Of a DNA stretch of 64,000 nucleotides, positions 21,520 to 34,254 are shown piece by piece; within the stretch, counting starts at the first letter, position 1; every line of letters starts with the position of its first letter. Source of the stretch: Apoda limacodes (Eukaryota; Arthropoda; Insecta; Lepidoptera; Limacodidae); NCBI GenBank assembly GCA_946406115.1, contig OX291551.1, forward strand, positions 13,950,001-14,014,000, written 5' to 3'. Below the pieces are notes generated by a model. That model was given only the letters and a program-made list of their open reading frames with translations, did no database searches and was not told where the DNA came from. The position numbers were made by a program, and so were the translations under genes.

Positions 21520-22345
21520 TACTGTAGTGCTTAGTCAACTAGTTCAATAAGGAGTAGTTTTGTAATGGTTTTCATCTTAAAATTTGATGCTGAATCATTA
21601 ATTTTTTTTCATTGCTTTTTGTGGATCCATTTCTTCGGAATCGGAGACTCTATTACGGTATATGCAGCCTTATTGATATGTCTTTTATTAAAACTTCCAG
21701 TTTCAATGCAAATTTTGTGAAATTGTAATCTTACGGAATTTCCCAACATTATTGTCTGTCCATATCAAGTTATCAATTTAAGCTAAATGATAAGTATATT
21801 TAGTTGCTACGACACGCTACCTGCCTACAAAGCGAAATGAAAAAGAGATAAGTATCGTAGGTACATAACATCAAGAAGGTACATATTCAATTGAAACTGT
21901 ACATTACAAATACCTATAAGTAATTGGTACTCTTATCTAATACTACTGATAATTTTAAACAGATTTTTATACTTAGCATCTTTCATTGGCTATAATTACT
22001 TAACGCACTACCGAAGTTTATTTACAGTTTACATAGGTACCTACTATGCATATTTATTATAACTACTATACTATTTTCAGCCCTCCTGGCTTACATTTTT
22101 GTTACCATATATAACTTCCACTAGATTCCGAGAGTTAAAAAGTTCGATTCTTAGCTCACAGAAAAAAGGTATGAGGTGGGACGGGTAACATGGTCGATAA
22201 GCACTCTCATTGGATATTTCAAGGACCACGAATGTCGCCGGCAACTACAAAGTGATTGATAATAATTTAAATCGATAAATCTTGGTATAAGGTCCTTACA
22301 TATGAAATTGATGTTTGATATGGAAAAAGCGAAAACTATTTTTTT
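21520..22345. other. Intergenic, no feature seen
   Basis: AT-rich sequence without recognisable coding, repeat-family or RNA signal. Confidence 0.35.
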
Positions 22346-22349
22346 TTTT

Positions 22350-22595
22350 TACATTTTTTATTTAATCAATCAAAGTAGGTACCGTTGTGATCTATGCACT
22401 TTTGCCATTTTATAGGGAGTAAATTGATTCCTTTGCTGAAAAAATTGCGGGGCGAGAATCAACACAATCTTTGAAGGTGTTTTGGACTGCCTCATCCGAA
22501 TTGAATTTTTTTTTCAAGTAAGAAATTATCCAAATTCCGAAAAAAGTGGTAATCGGTTGGAGCAAGGTCTGGGAAATATGGTGGGTGACGGAGAC
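22350..22595 (-). pseudogene. mariner transposase C-terminal fragment
   Basis: The minus strand encodes PPYFPDLAPTDYHFFRNLDN, the end of the mariner catalytic domain (Asp of the DD34D triad in PDLAPTDYH). Then, after a frameshift, NSDEAVQNTFKDCVDSRPAI, and after another KWQKCIDHNGTYFD, the usual C-terminus. Two frameshifts and a stop mark it as dead. The N-terminal two thirds is absent. Confidence 0.85.
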
Positions 22596-23386
22596 ATTCC
22601 AACCCTAGCTCTTATATTTCTATCAAATCGTAGAGCATAAGCACCTAAAATCACGAAAAAATGCTAGGCTGATATTTGGTACACATGAGGCTGTTATTAC
22701 ATCCAAGGCGGCTAATATTTGGAAAATACCATAAAATTCCGAAAACATGTTTTTTTTAATAGTTTTACTAGTATCTTGTCATTTTTATGCATAATAATGC
22801 AAACTCAACATTACAAGCTACAAGTAACGAGTAAGAGTCATATGTTATTGCACGCCTCATAAGCGGAGCGGTGAGGTAGTGCTCTACTCTCGACATGTCA
22901 AAAAACCCAGTCTTTCGAAACTTAAATGACGTTTTTTTTTTAATATAACACTTACAAGATAAAATGAGTGCACTAATATGAAGTTAAATAATCTGTCTAG
23001 CACATATGGTACATTTTATAAACAATTAATTTGTTTAATATAATAAATAATAACATTAAAAACTAATCATTCTTGGACGTCCGTGAGTCTGTGTTTATGT
23101 GACCATGTATGTGGCTGAGAAATCGGTCGAAAAATTCATCTTACCGGAAAACTTTTGTTTTTAATATATAAAGTATTACACTGTGCTGATTCCTAGTTAA
23201 TATTAGCGTTCTAAGTACTGTCGTTTAATTATAATTTATAAAAAACTAATATACCACTGTATACTGTATATCTATATATTTTTTTTAAATGTGAATGACC
23301 GCTATGAGGCGTGCACTTTTGGATTTTCCAAATTTATTGTTTATTACGAGAACGTAGCCACCATTTAAAGTTGAAAAAAAAGTAAG

Positions 23387-23898
23387 GGGGCTGATATATG
23401 GCTCATTCACCCGTGATTGTACCTAGGACCAGCCAGGCCCGAAATATCTGCCATGTATGCCTTTTTCTATGATAATTAACAATCAAAACAAGGTAATGTC
23501 ATCTATGATCCATTTTATGAAGCAGTACTAATTTAGTATGCACTGTTTCAAATATAATAAATATATCTCCTCACTCGAGGGCCGGTCAGTCGGCATTTGA
23601 TTGATTACTGTGCAGACCTGTGCAAGATTTTTAATAAATCACATGATTCAGCTGTCCACACGGTACCTAAGCAATATTTGACTTATTTTGCTATTTTTTA
23701 CTTAATTTCTCCATTTAAAGCGATTGGTGTGGATATTACCTATAATGTATGCACATATAACATTATTTATAAAGTCACAGTTAGAAAATAAATGGGGGCT
23801 GATATTTAGAACATTAATTAGTATGGCGCGCCATATAACAGCCGGGCGGCTGAACTTTGGCACCACATCTGATTTTGACTGTTCCGAATATCAGCCCC
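23387..23898. repeat. Repeats ending in GGGGCTGATAT, possible small MITEs
   Basis: GGGGGCTGATATTT at 23794 faces AATATCAGCCCC at 23887-23898, giving an inverted pair of 12 bp, 104 bp apart. A related GGGGGCTGATATATGG lies at 23387 and a GGCTGATATTTGGTACA at about 22668. These look like ends of one small non-coding family. Confidence 0.5.
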
Positions 23899-24081
23899 TT
23901 GTACTGATTTTAGAGAACACTCTTTTGTTTTTAATTATAGTTATATTATACTTTTATAATTCTTTTAATCATTTAAATCATTTAACACAAGATAAAGTAA
24001 ATTATAATAAGTAAATACTTAATAAATCTTTGTGATATTTAATATGCCGTCAGATAACATGCTTTTGCCATACAATAAAAT

Positions 24082-24500
24082 AGAATTTCATGATAAAAAA
24101 ATCGGCCAAGTGCATGTCGGACTCGCGGACGAAGGGTTCCGTACCATTATCTATAAAATGCCAAACAAAATCACGTTTGTTTTATGGGAGCCACCCTTAA
24201 ATATTTGTTTTATTTTAATTTAATTATTTAACTTTAAAGTGGCTATATAACTAAATATTCTGCGCATATTTTAAGCTTCTACATGTTGCCGTTATCAATA
24301 TCGAGCAAATAAATCACGTTTGTTGTATAGGAGCCCCTTAAATATTTATTTTAGTCTGTTTTTTATTATTTGTTGTTATAGCGGGAACAGAAATACATCT
24401 GTAAAAATTTCAACGGTTTAGCTATCGCGGTTCATGAGATACAGCCTGGTGACAGACGGACGGACTTAGTAAACGGTGTTTAGCATCAACACATTTTAAG
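24082..24500 (+). repeat. CGGCCAAGTGCG lepidopteran repeat
   Basis: Starts TCGGCCAAGTGCATGTCGGA, followed by CGAAGGGTTCCGTACCATTA. It contains two ACGTTTGTTGTAT-type boxes and ends with the ATGAGATACAGCCTGGTGAC block and a GACAGACGGACGGAC stretch. A copy in the opposite orientation is at 32344-32781. The frame at 24032-24223 reads through it and is not a gene. Confidence 0.75.
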
Positions 24501-24539
24501 CTACTAACAGCATGCCAAAATTAATATGTAAAAAAAACC

Positions 24540-25690
24540 AAAAGGAATTCCAGACGAGTACAATATGACAGATGTCTAGTAGAAATTGCATCAGATGCTA
24601 TAAGAAACCAACACTTACAATTAGGGAAGCGTCCCGTAAGTACGGTATTCCACGGGGCACGCTTCAAGATCGTATTCATGGGAGGGTTCAAGATAAAATA
24701 ATAAAATTAGGGAGATAAACTGTTCTGACCACTGAAGAAAAGACAGAATTAGTAAAATGGCTACAAAAACTAGCTAAATGTGGATTTCCTAGAAATCGAA
24801 AGGATTTGTTAGCTGCAGTCCAAAAAGATGAAAAGAAGGGAAAAGAGAAAATCCGTTTACAAATGATCGACCAGGTAGAAAGTGGTATGAGCTGTTTATT
24901 AATCGACATCCAGAAATCAAAGAAAGAGTACCAGAGGGAGTTAATAAAACTCGAGCCCGTGTAACAAAATCGTTCATCAGACAATGGTTTAGGGATTTGC
25001 AAGTATTTTTAGAAGAAAATGACGTCTCTGATGTCTTGCTTGACCCAACGAGAATTTATAACGGAGACGAGACAAGCTCTGTTATTTATCCAAAAACAGG
25101 AAAAGTCCTCGCTCCCAATGGGTACACACATCTATACCATATAAATGCAGGAAGTGACAACGAAACTATAACAGTTTTAGTTGTCTTTTCTGTTTCCCTA
25201 TATAAGACCTACCTAACAAATTATTAATAGCATGCCATCAGATTGGTTCTTAGGGAGATCTGAAACAGGCTGGATTTAGAGGGATCTTTTTTTCGAATAT
25301 GTAGCATATGTAGTTAATGAATGGCTGAAAGAACACAAAATAAATAGACCAATTTTGTTATTTGTTGATGGCCATAAATCACACCTCACATTTGAATTGA
25401 GTGAGTTTTGTAATAAAAATGGCATTATTCCTATGCATTACCTCCAAATATAACCCACATTCTGCAACCTGCGGGTGACAGTGTGTTCAGCCCTTTAAAG
25501 GTAGAATAGAAATCGACAGTCAGATGGTGGCAAAATAAAGAAGAAAATTTCAATAAGGCTAAAGAAAGACATGACACAGACCAGTACACGCTATTATGAA
25601 AGTTTTTATTGATTTTACCAGCAAACGCGTGCCATTGCAAAGGTTAGATAGATTCAGGTTTCTTAATGAAATAACAGGACAACCTACTTT
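24540..25690 (+). pseudogene. pogo/Tigger-like transposase relic
   Basis: From about 24620 the plus strand encodes a helix-turn-helix segment (REASRKYGIPRGTLQDRIHG), then after a stop LTTEEKTELVKWLQKLAKCG (CENP-B-type DNA-binding region), WYELFINRHPEIKERV and the DDE domain. The DDE domain shows RIYNGDETSS (first Asp), LLFVDGHKSHLT (second Asp) and a degraded third motif near 25440-25480. The longest clean frame is 24997-25227. Several stops and frameshifts show it is inactive. It belongs to the Tc1/mariner superfamily. Confidence 0.8.
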
Positions 25691-25735
25691 AAACACCATT
25701 TTATATAGGAGGGAGTCCAGACGAGTTCAAAGAAT

Positions 25736-26034
25736 CTCTACAGACGATTCTCTGGCTCTCTGTATTCGATGTCTATCCCTATCTTGGCTGAGGCGAGCCT
25801 CAAGCTCTACAGACGATTCTCTGGCTCTCTAAACTCTATGTCTATTCCAATCCTGGCTGCGGCGAGCCTCACGCTCTACTGAGGATTCTCTTTCTCTCTC
25901 AGCTCTTTATCTATCCCGAAGCTGGCTGAGGCGAGCCTCACGTTCCGTTGACGATTCTTCATCACTTGCTGAACGTGTTCTCCTGGCATTCACTGTACTA
26001 CGACCTATATTCAAACGACGACGTCTTCCAGACA
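25736..26034 (-). pseudogene. N-terminal repeat region of a Helitron-like (or similar) transposon protein
   Basis: From an ATG at 26034 the minus strand encodes MSGRRRRLNIGRSTVNARRT, then a basic/acidic leader. It then runs into three 69-bp (23-codon) tandem units of the form RARESSVEREARLSQDRDRH at 25736-25942. Two units carry stops. Similar Arg/Glu-rich 20-odd-residue repeats following an R-rich start are common at the N-terminus of insect Helitron replicase/helicase proteins. No helicase or Rep domain follows, so the class is an inference. Confidence 0.6.
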
Positions 26035-27850
26035 TGACTTTATAATTTCTGTACAAAATTAACTCAGTTCTTGTTTGAACTCACACCCTAAAACTATACG
26101 TATGATTATGAACAAATTGCCATATTATCAGTATCTGCTGCAGTAAAAAAGATTTTACTTACTATTCGTTCTACTTAAAACAAAAGATAATCAACAATAA
26201 AACTATCTAACTAACTACAAAAGATAACTATTCTATTCAGTTCGTTTTTAAACTTAAATACCTTACTTTAAGGTACGATTTTCGATAATTAAAAAATACT
26301 TATTTTAATAAAAAAATATTGCCTTAACTCTCTCTAAAATTAAACCAAGATCTTAATAGAAGAAATACAATTGATATATTATATTTAATCCTATCTAGCC
26401 TAATGTACTTATTAAAAGTGCGGTTTAAAAATTGACCTTAATACCGACTAAAGTACGAACATTCAATTTCGAAACAATTGTCGCGCTGAAAAGCACGTTT
26501 TGTCTTAAAAACAATCACTTAAGTATACAATTTCGAATATATATTTTTTTATGCGGCCTTCGACGCACTATTTATAGGCACGCGCCGCCGGCCCTCCGGT
26601 CGGTACCGCCGCAACCGCTGTGTCCCTGCATTTTAAATCTGTAATATCTTCGGAAATATTCATTTAAATTATATTCTGTAACTAGCCATATTGATCTATA
26701 TTAAATGCGTAATGTATTTAAGGTATTTAATTGAATAAGAATTAATGTTACATTGCTTAAAATCGCTTTGTTAATAAGCCATTATTTCTCGTAAAGAATT
26801 AAGAATAAAAAATGGTTATTGTGGGTTATCCCTAAGAGATAGACATAATAATATACCATCACGGACTTTTTTGTAGACCTTTTGAATGTGTTCAATATTG
26901 TAGTTTATTATTTAGATCTATCTCGTAGGGTTCAGCCAGCGTTTGCAATGTAAGCGCAAAAAAATATTTTTATTTACGACATCACATAAGAAACCTCTAA
27001 AATTATCAGTGTTTCTCTAGTATATTATGCATCTAATATACATATAAACCTTCCCCTTGAATCATTCTATCTATTATAAAAAAACCCCATCAAAATCCGT
27101 TGCGTGTTTTAAAGATCTAAGCATACATAGGGACAGACAGCAGTAACCGACTTCGTTTTATACAATGTGGTGATTGTGATGTTCTACTACTTTTACACAC
27201 CTCTTTAGTGAGCACGAAGGCATTTCTTTCGATCTAATAACGGCAAAGATGACTTATACAGTCGTCTTTGAATAACGGCATATAACAAGTTTTATCTACA
27301 ATGAACGTTGCGATGTTGACGCTGCCGAACAGAACTTAAACCGACGTAGGTAAGTGCACATTGGCGGTTCTGAGAAACCTTAAAAAAATATTTTAGGTTA
27401 AAACTGAATATTGAAAGCAACACTTGTCACCAATCTACAGCCTTTATCGTATTAAGTATAAAATATAAATAATACAGAAATTATGATGATTCCAATTTTT
27501 TCATAGCTGTTTCTGCACAAAAAATTGTGATAGGTATGAAACTAATTAAGGTGTCGTAAAATATACCGTTACTACAAAAAAAAACCACCCAGGGAATAGG
27601 CAAAGTACTTCTTAATTCGTTTCTATACAGTATGTTCTTACAGAAAAGATTTATATTTTTGTTAGAAAAATTATAGAATTAAAATAAATCAAACAACTTT
27701 TTCGATTTTTTATCAAAATTGTATTATTTTTTTTTTCAATTAACTTACATTTTACTTAATGCTACAAATTCAAACTTTAACAGTAGGAACTTTGTTATTG
27801 ATTCAAAATTATTTTTTAAAATTAAACTTAAATCACAAATAACAGGTTAT
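26035..27850. other. Intergenic, one SINE-like piece
   Basis: 27085-27180 has AAAATCCGTTGCGTGTTTTA, AAGCATACATAGGGACAGAC and CTTCGTTTTATACAATG, a repeat end common in moths. Near 26555-26640 a short GC-rich stretch has TATAAATAG on the minus strand. No host gene is seen. Confidence 0.45.
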
Positions 27851-27852
27851 CT

Positions 27853-29825
27853 AGAGTCTATAAAGCTGGCTTATCAAAGTCATGAGGCCATCATAAGACT
27901 TATACCACATTTTTTGGCTATTTTTTTGCTTATTTTTTGCCAAAAAATTGTTTTTTTTTGCTTGGTCCTGCTAGCTGTAGAGTAAAGCTAGCGTAGCCAC
28001 CATCGTATCTCTTGACCTATTGCACCTATCGACACGTGGCTTACACCCTATTTTTTTGCTTTTTATTTGCCTTTTTATACCGCTGTCGGTGATTACAACT
28101 AGCTTTTGCCCGCGATTCCACCCGCCCTAAATTCGGTTATCAGTGTAGGATTTCAACGGCAACTCCTCAATTATAGAAAAAAACCGACTCACACTTGACG
28201 TTTTCAAGTAATCTATGTTCTTTCCCGGGACTCAAGCTATCTCCATGCCAAAGGAGGTGTTCGGTTTTGGTTTTAAAAAAAAATTAAAAAAGTTAACCAG
28301 CTTAGGAGAAGTATATTTTTTCTAAAGAGCACTTTAAATCTGGAAATTCTGAAATAATAAATCTTTCTTTTAGCCCTGCAATTCACAGAAAATCGTTATT
28401 AGTTTAACGTAAAACGGAACGTAGAATTACGAAACGGAGCGTATATCTTAAGGCTGATGAACCACTGGTCAGTGCTCAATACCATAAAAAAAATTGACGG
28501 CTCAAATATTATTATTTTTTTCTTCTTTTTTTCTTAGAATGTTATGGCCTGCGCTGATAATTGACTATGAATAATCATACATTTTTGAAAATCAATTTTG
28601 ATTTTTAATACAGGTCGCAATATTTATTTTTATTATTTCGCTAAGTTATTTATCCTAGGCTTTGCCTAAATATTAAAGTTGACCCTGGTTAAATTTAGTT
28701 AGAGATAAAATACCAAGCTCCAAACTAATTCGGTACAAGTCTTTTGCCCGCGATTTCAGCCGACCTAAATTCGATTAGGTATCCGTAAATGATTTCAACG
28801 GTTACTCATCAATTATAGAGAAAAAAACCGACTCACACTTGACCGTTTCAAGTAGCCTACGTCCTTCCTCAGGACTCAAACTTTATCCATGTGAAATTTC
28901 GTCTAAGTCGGTTCTGCAGTTTAGCTGTCTATCGTATTTATTTTTTTTAATACTAGATTTTTCCCGCGGTTTTATCCGCCCTAAATTCGGTTAACGGTGT
29001 CGGATTTCAATTTCAATAGAAAACATATTCATTCAATATTATAGAAAAAATTAAAGAAAAATATTATAGAAAAAAGTCTGTCTGTTATCTCTTCACGCTT
29101 AAACTGCAGAACCGATTTAGACGAAATTTCACATGGAGAAAGTTTGAGTCCTGAGGGTGGACGGAGGATACTTGAAACGGTCAAGTGTGAGTCGGTTTTT
29201 TTCTATAATTGAGAAGTTGCCGTTGAAGTCCTAGACTGATAACCGAATTTAGGGCGGGTGGAACCGCGGGCAAAAGCTAGTTGTAATATATCACCGAAAG
29301 CGGTATAAAAAGGCAAATAAAAAGCAAAAAAATAAGGTTCAAGCCCCGTGTCGATAGGTAAAATAGGTCCGGAGATACGATGGTGGCTACGCTAGCTTGA
29401 GTCTAAAGCTAGCAGGACCATGGTATCTCGGAAACTGATGGAGCAAAAAAATAAGTTCTTAGGCATAGTAATAGCAAAAAAATTGCAAAAAAAATAGGGT
29501 GCAGACCCCGTGTTGATAAGTGCAATAGGTCCGGTGATACGATGCAGGACCATGGTATCTCGGAAACTGGTGGAGCAAAAAAATCAGGTTTAAGGCAAAG
29601 TAATAGCAAAAAAATAGAGTGCAGACCCCGTGTTGATAGGTGCAATAGGTCCGGAAATACGATGGTGGCTACGCTAGCTTTAGTCTAAAGCTAGCAGGAC
29701 CATGGTATCTCGGAAACCGGTGGAGCAAAAAAATCATTTTTTTGGCAAAAAATTAGCAAAAAAATGTGGTATAAGTCGCATCGTAGCCTTATGACTTGGC
29801 TACGCCAGCTTTATAGACATGGTAA
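27853..29825. repeat. Large inverted repeat built of two repeat families
   Basis: The left arm (27853-28255) reads outward-in: GGCTACGCC-type satellite unit, a TTTTATACCGCT...CGGTGATTACAACTAG bridge, then CTTTTGCCCGCGATTCCACC and following CCCGCG-family sequence. The right arm (29100-29825) carries the same blocks in reverse order and orientation: the CCCGCG family end at 29230-29283, the bridge at 29284-29320, and then three satellite units to 29825. Two further partial CCCGCG copies (28740-28940 and 28965-29040) lie between the arms. The long frame at 29409-29645 is repeat-derived. Confidence 0.8.
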
Positions 29826-29829
29826 TCCA

Positions 29830-32340
29830 CTACTTCCAAAATTATAAAAGTTCTAGTACGACTATAACTTTAAAATAAAAATTATCATATCAAAATAATT
29901 ATCTTACTGTTACTTGACTGTGTTCTTTATTTACCTTCAAGTCTTAAAAAAATAGCAGTCTTAATTTATTAAATTTTCAGTCTTTATCTTTATTATCACA
30001 AATATTCTTTGTTTCCTATTTTAGATACCTCGCTCAAAGATTTGTCTTTTCCTTGTTGGTAAAATGGTTTTGGGGTTCATTATATTTATCATTATTGATA
30101 TTTTCAGCACCTCGGTCCAATAATCATAGTTTCTTACCCGATATTGCATTTTTTTATAAATAAACTGAAAATAAAAATGAACTAATCTAAATTCATCTTC
30201 GCGCTAAAAGTTTAAAACTAAATATGTATTTATGTATCATCTTAAGAGATCCTCGGTCAGCTCAAAATTAAAATGCTCTAAGTCTTATGTGTTAGTATAT
30301 ATATGTATCTACTATGTGTAAAATAAGTCCCCCAAATCCTCTTAGGGGATGAACTTTTTCTATGGAAGCAACTCTCAAATCGCAAAAAAACAGCTATTTT
30401 ATACATTGCGGTCAACGGAAAGGGATATCTTTTTATCCCAAATTCGTAGTCTCCGTGGGAATGAAATTCTATCGCGATAATCAAACTTTGCATGAGTAAA
30501 ACCACTACACTTCAACTAAGTGAAATTTAACACACGGAAAGTTCAAAAGTTAGAAGGATATAAAACGACTTTTCATCCCGATCAAAAGTACCCTTGAAAA
30601 AAATTGACCTCACTGACGTGACGGCAGGTAAAGCCGCGGGAAAATGTTACTAGTATTTATAGTAAACTGAGTAACTCGGTAACATTTGAATCAATAATGC
30701 TAAAACTAGGTGATAGTTCTCAGGTATACTATACAAACAACTCTTACCGGGATCGCCAAAAAAGAAAATAAATTAGTTGTTTCATAGAAAAATAGATACC
30801 TAAAAAGACTTTTATCTTTGCGCTTAACTTATTTATTAAATAAAATACGTTTATTTTTACCATCTTATAGTAGTTTAACACCTATCAAGCCGATACAAAA
30901 CTTAATATTGACCAAAATAAACCTATTTATAATTAATTACTTACCTATAAACCAATTGAGCTACATCCACGACGTATAATCTTCTTGGACGGCGTCATTT
31001 GCCGATTACCCTAGTAAAAGCGGGCAGTTTCGATCAGTGTACAAAGACATATTACAATATTGAAACATACAAAGACACACAGTTGTTGAAAATCTCGATT
31101 TTGACGGTTTTTTGATCGGTATAAAATTCAAACATTTATTTAGAACCATAAAATTAGCTAATTATGAAATATCAAATAATGAATAATTTATGAAATAACT
31201 CACGAGAGAATATAACTTTTAGTTTTTCTAACAATTTTAATCGAAGCCCAAAAATGAGTGTCAGTTTTTTTTTCTAACTGTTTTAATAGCCAAATTATTA
31301 TAATATTAGAAATCCACTTAATCAAGGTTAGAACTATAACATATATTTTTTTCACCTAAAAAATGTAATGAGGGTTGTAAGAAAATGAATCAAATTCTTG
31401 CATACTTAACTCGTTTGGGTATGCCATCACCTTAAACATATTTTTGGATGTAGTACTAATTAAATCGTCATAACTTATAACGATATTGTATTTTCGAATT
31501 TATGATTACATTTTTTAAACAGGTTTACCAACTAAAACGTCGTAGAGGACCGAATACTCTGTTTCTATTTACTACCTTTATATACATTTTGTTAAACTTC
31601 ACCAATTAAACTGCAGTAGTCAACTTACCTATTATATTTTAACCAGTCGGTTTGAACTAACATTGTTAATATAAAAACTAATTAAAGTGTCATAAGTATT
31701 ACACATACTTACGGCAGTTTAGTTGGTTTTGTTTTGTCTAATTGCTACAGCCTAATTCTAACTAAAATGGATTAAAGAGAATCGGGGCGAAGCAAAGTGT
31801 GCTTAGTACACTTTATACAAAAAACATAATATAGTATGTTAACGTTTCTCGTACAAACTCAATGTATGGGGAAACTTTTACTGTAGTTTAGTAGTTAAAT
31901 GATATGGATTTTATTGTCTACGTTACTTAAGGTGCGTTCTTCGACGGCATCGAGAACTATGACATCGCATAAGTATTGAAATCGTTTTGTTCACTAAATG
32001 TAAATTAAAATTTAATCAATCAGCTTGCATTACCTTGAATCAGGACACACGTTCCTGCCCAACGACATTGACTTCGCTTACATTGAGATTTGACTCAAGC
32101 AATATGAACGGATATACTCCTATTATATATATTGTGATGTGATTATGAAACAATGTAAAAACAAAAATTCCTTACAGGTGTATTGAATGAAAAGTTAAGA
32201 TTTTGTTGGATCTCAAAATCTAGAATAGAAAATAATTAATAGCGAAACATTTAATGATAAGAGAAAATTAAACTTGCTCAAAACAAAAGAAATATTAATT
32301 ACAAAAAATACTCCACATTCTTTGTTCATCAGAACTTTTT
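29830..32340. other. Intergenic, mostly unrecognised
   Basis: 2.5 kb, very AT-rich. 31926-32000 is a minus-strand fragment of the AACGATTTCAATGCCTATGCGATGTCATAG repeat, found also near 33900 and 36055 (the motif is given in pieces in that entry). No gene is supported. Confidence 0.4.
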
Positions 32341-32343
32341 TTT

Positions 32344-32781
32344 AGGGTTGCGTACCCGAAGGGTAATAAGCGGAACCCTATTACTAAGGCTCCGCTGTCC
32401 GTCCGTCCGTCTGTCACCAGGCTGTATCTCATGAACCGTGATTGATAGACAGTTGAAATTTTCACACATGATGTATTTCTGTTGCCGCTATAACACCAAA
32501 TACTAAAAAACAGAACAAAATAAATATTTAAGGGGGCTTCCATACAACAAACGTGATTATTTTGCTTGTTTTTGCTCGATATTAATAACGGCAGCAGGTA
32601 AACGCTTAAAATATTCACAGAATATTTAGTTCTAAAGTCACTTTAAAAATAAATAATTAAAATAAAATAAAACAAATATTTAAGAGGGCTCTCATACAAC
32701 AAACGTGATTTTTTTGCCGTTTTTATAGATAATAATACGGAACCCTTCGTGCGCAAGTGCGACTCACACTTGGCCGATTTT
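32344..32781 (-). repeat. CGGCCAAGTGCG repeat, reverse copy
   Basis: Same family as 24082-24500 in the opposite orientation. It begins TTAGGGTTGCGTACCCGAAG, has GTCCGTCCGTCCGTCTGTCA and CAGGCTGTATCTCATGAACC, and ends GGAACCCTTCGTGCGCAAGT followed by TTGGCCGATTTTTT. Two internal ACAACAAACGTGATT boxes repeat. Confidence 0.8.
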
Positions 32782-32782
32782 T

Positions 32783-32996
32783 TCTTTCTTGATTTGTATG
32801 TCGTAGATGATTTTCAAAAATTATGGCCGTCAGGAAAACTGATGAACAAAGAAAAGTCAAACGATTTGAAATCGTTATTCCATCTTATACCAGATAATTG
32901 CATTGATTACTATAGAAAACTGAAGGGAACCGATGCAATAGTAAACGATATAGAAGGTTCTTGTGGTGATCCTAATTTTGATATGATAATGTAATA
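32783..32996 (+). pseudogene. Unidentified protein C-terminal fragment, probably transposon-derived
   Basis: Directly after the end of the repeat at 32781, an open frame runs about 70 codons to a TAA at 32994-32996. It includes DDFQKLWPSGKLMNKEKSND, LKSLFHLIPDNCIDYYRKLK and an acidic end NDIEGSCGDPNFDMIM. The composition looks like real protein. I associate the pattern 'DLKSLFHLIP...YYRKL' with C-termini of insect transposon-encoded proteins but cannot name the family. The upstream part is missing, so it is a fragment. Confidence 0.45.
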
Positions 32997-33203
32997 AAAA
33001 TACAACTATCCAACAACTTTATCAACAATTGACATCTTATTAGCTGATTAACAACATTTTATAATGACCATATTAATAATAGACATATTTATTTGATAAC
33101 AAGTAGATTGAATTTAATGCGTGACAAAGTGGCTTTGTTGTCTCGCACGCTGACTGTCAATTCTTTACTGACGTATTGCAAATAAGATAAATACCTATAT
33201 CGT

Positions 33204-33487
33204 TTGAAATGATGCCCACGGCTACTTTCTACCATTGCACAGCTAGCCATCGGCAGGGAATTCATTCTCACACTTTAGAACCGAAATGATCGTGTACAGT
33301 GCGGTTTCAGAGAAACTTACTCCCGCGAACGCTTGGGTTGTGGAATGAGCTCCCTGCCAAGGTTTTCTCTAAGGACTACAGTATGGGGTTCTTCAAGAAA
33401 GAAGTTATTGGGTCCGCAACGCGCGAGTGATACTTCTAAGTGATACATCGGGCAGACCGTGTGCTTGTTTGCTATTTTAGTGGTATT
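33204..33487 (+). mobile_element. LINE family A 3' fragment
   Basis: Matches the C-terminal region and 3' end of the family (CATCGGCAGGGAATTCATTC, CCCTGCCAAGGTTTTCTCTA, AACGCGCGAGTGATAC) and ends in TTAGTGGTATTAAAAAA. 5'-truncated to under 300 bp, as is usual for LINE insertions. Confidence 0.85.
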
Positions 33488-33714
33488 AAAAAAAAAACGT
33501 TGTGCAAATAAGACACTTTTAAATGTTTAAATATATCGAAATGTCTAAAACTGTGCTGGACAATGTACGCCAAGTGCCCTGTACACAAAGGCAATGCTGG
33601 AGCGTGTGCCAACATCAGCCAATGTGTACTTGTAGCTTTACGTAGTCCTGAGGCCCGTGACTGAATAAAGAAAGCAGCAAGTACATACAAGGACGTTTTA
33701 TATTATACGCATTG

Positions 33715-33960
33715 AATGCGCTCAATGCTCCCTATGCGCACATTCGATCGTTCTGTTGACCAAAAATGAATGCGCTATGACGTCATTTCCGGACCGCATT
33801 CAACGCATTGGCTGCACATGCTCGGAGTGTTGAGCAGTGGATGCGCTGTCAAAATAGTTAACGGCTATATTGTTTGTTTACATTTGGTGAACATAACGAT
33901 TTCAATGCCTATGCGATGTCATAGCTCTCAATGTCGTCAATAGAACGCACCTATAAGTAA
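33715..33960. repeat. Dispersed repeat containing TATTGTTTGTTTACATTTGG, first full copy
   Basis: Shares with 35925-36115 the blocks GACGTCA, CGCATT, GACGCATTGGCTGCACATG (ACGCATTGGCTGCACATG here), GATGCGCTGTCAAAA, CATATTGTTTGTTTACATTT and CAATGCCTATGCGATGTCAT. A third minus-strand fragment is at 31926-32000, where the outer end reads TTAAGGTGCGTTC. It is non-coding, a likely MITE family. The frame at 35800-36117 overlaps the second copy and is not a gene. Confidence 0.65.
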
Positions 33961-34254
33961 TGCTTTTGTCTATAAATAATCGAGTCCATTGAGCACAATA
34001 TCTACGCGCACGGCAATGAAAAAACACTAGAGTTACAAAATCACGTGTCTGCTGAGATCTGCTGAATCAGTTGTGACCGTAGTCCCGAGGTTCGCGTGTG
34101 CAAACTATTACACGCGCCATCTTACCGCACGTATTCCGGTGTACATGCACCTCTGCGCCGCAATACGTTCAATAAACACAGATATGTAATATTTTTTGCA
34201 AAGATGACTTATCTTTTTTATCTATAAGTAAATAAGACGAGCCGCGTACAGCAT

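Noticed and set aside
24032..24223. 63-codon frame
   Set aside because: It reads through a common interspersed repeat.
26555..26640. LTR-like promoter on the minus strand (TATAAATAG in a GC-rich patch)
   Set aside because: No matching second LTR, primer-binding site or polypurine tract was found.
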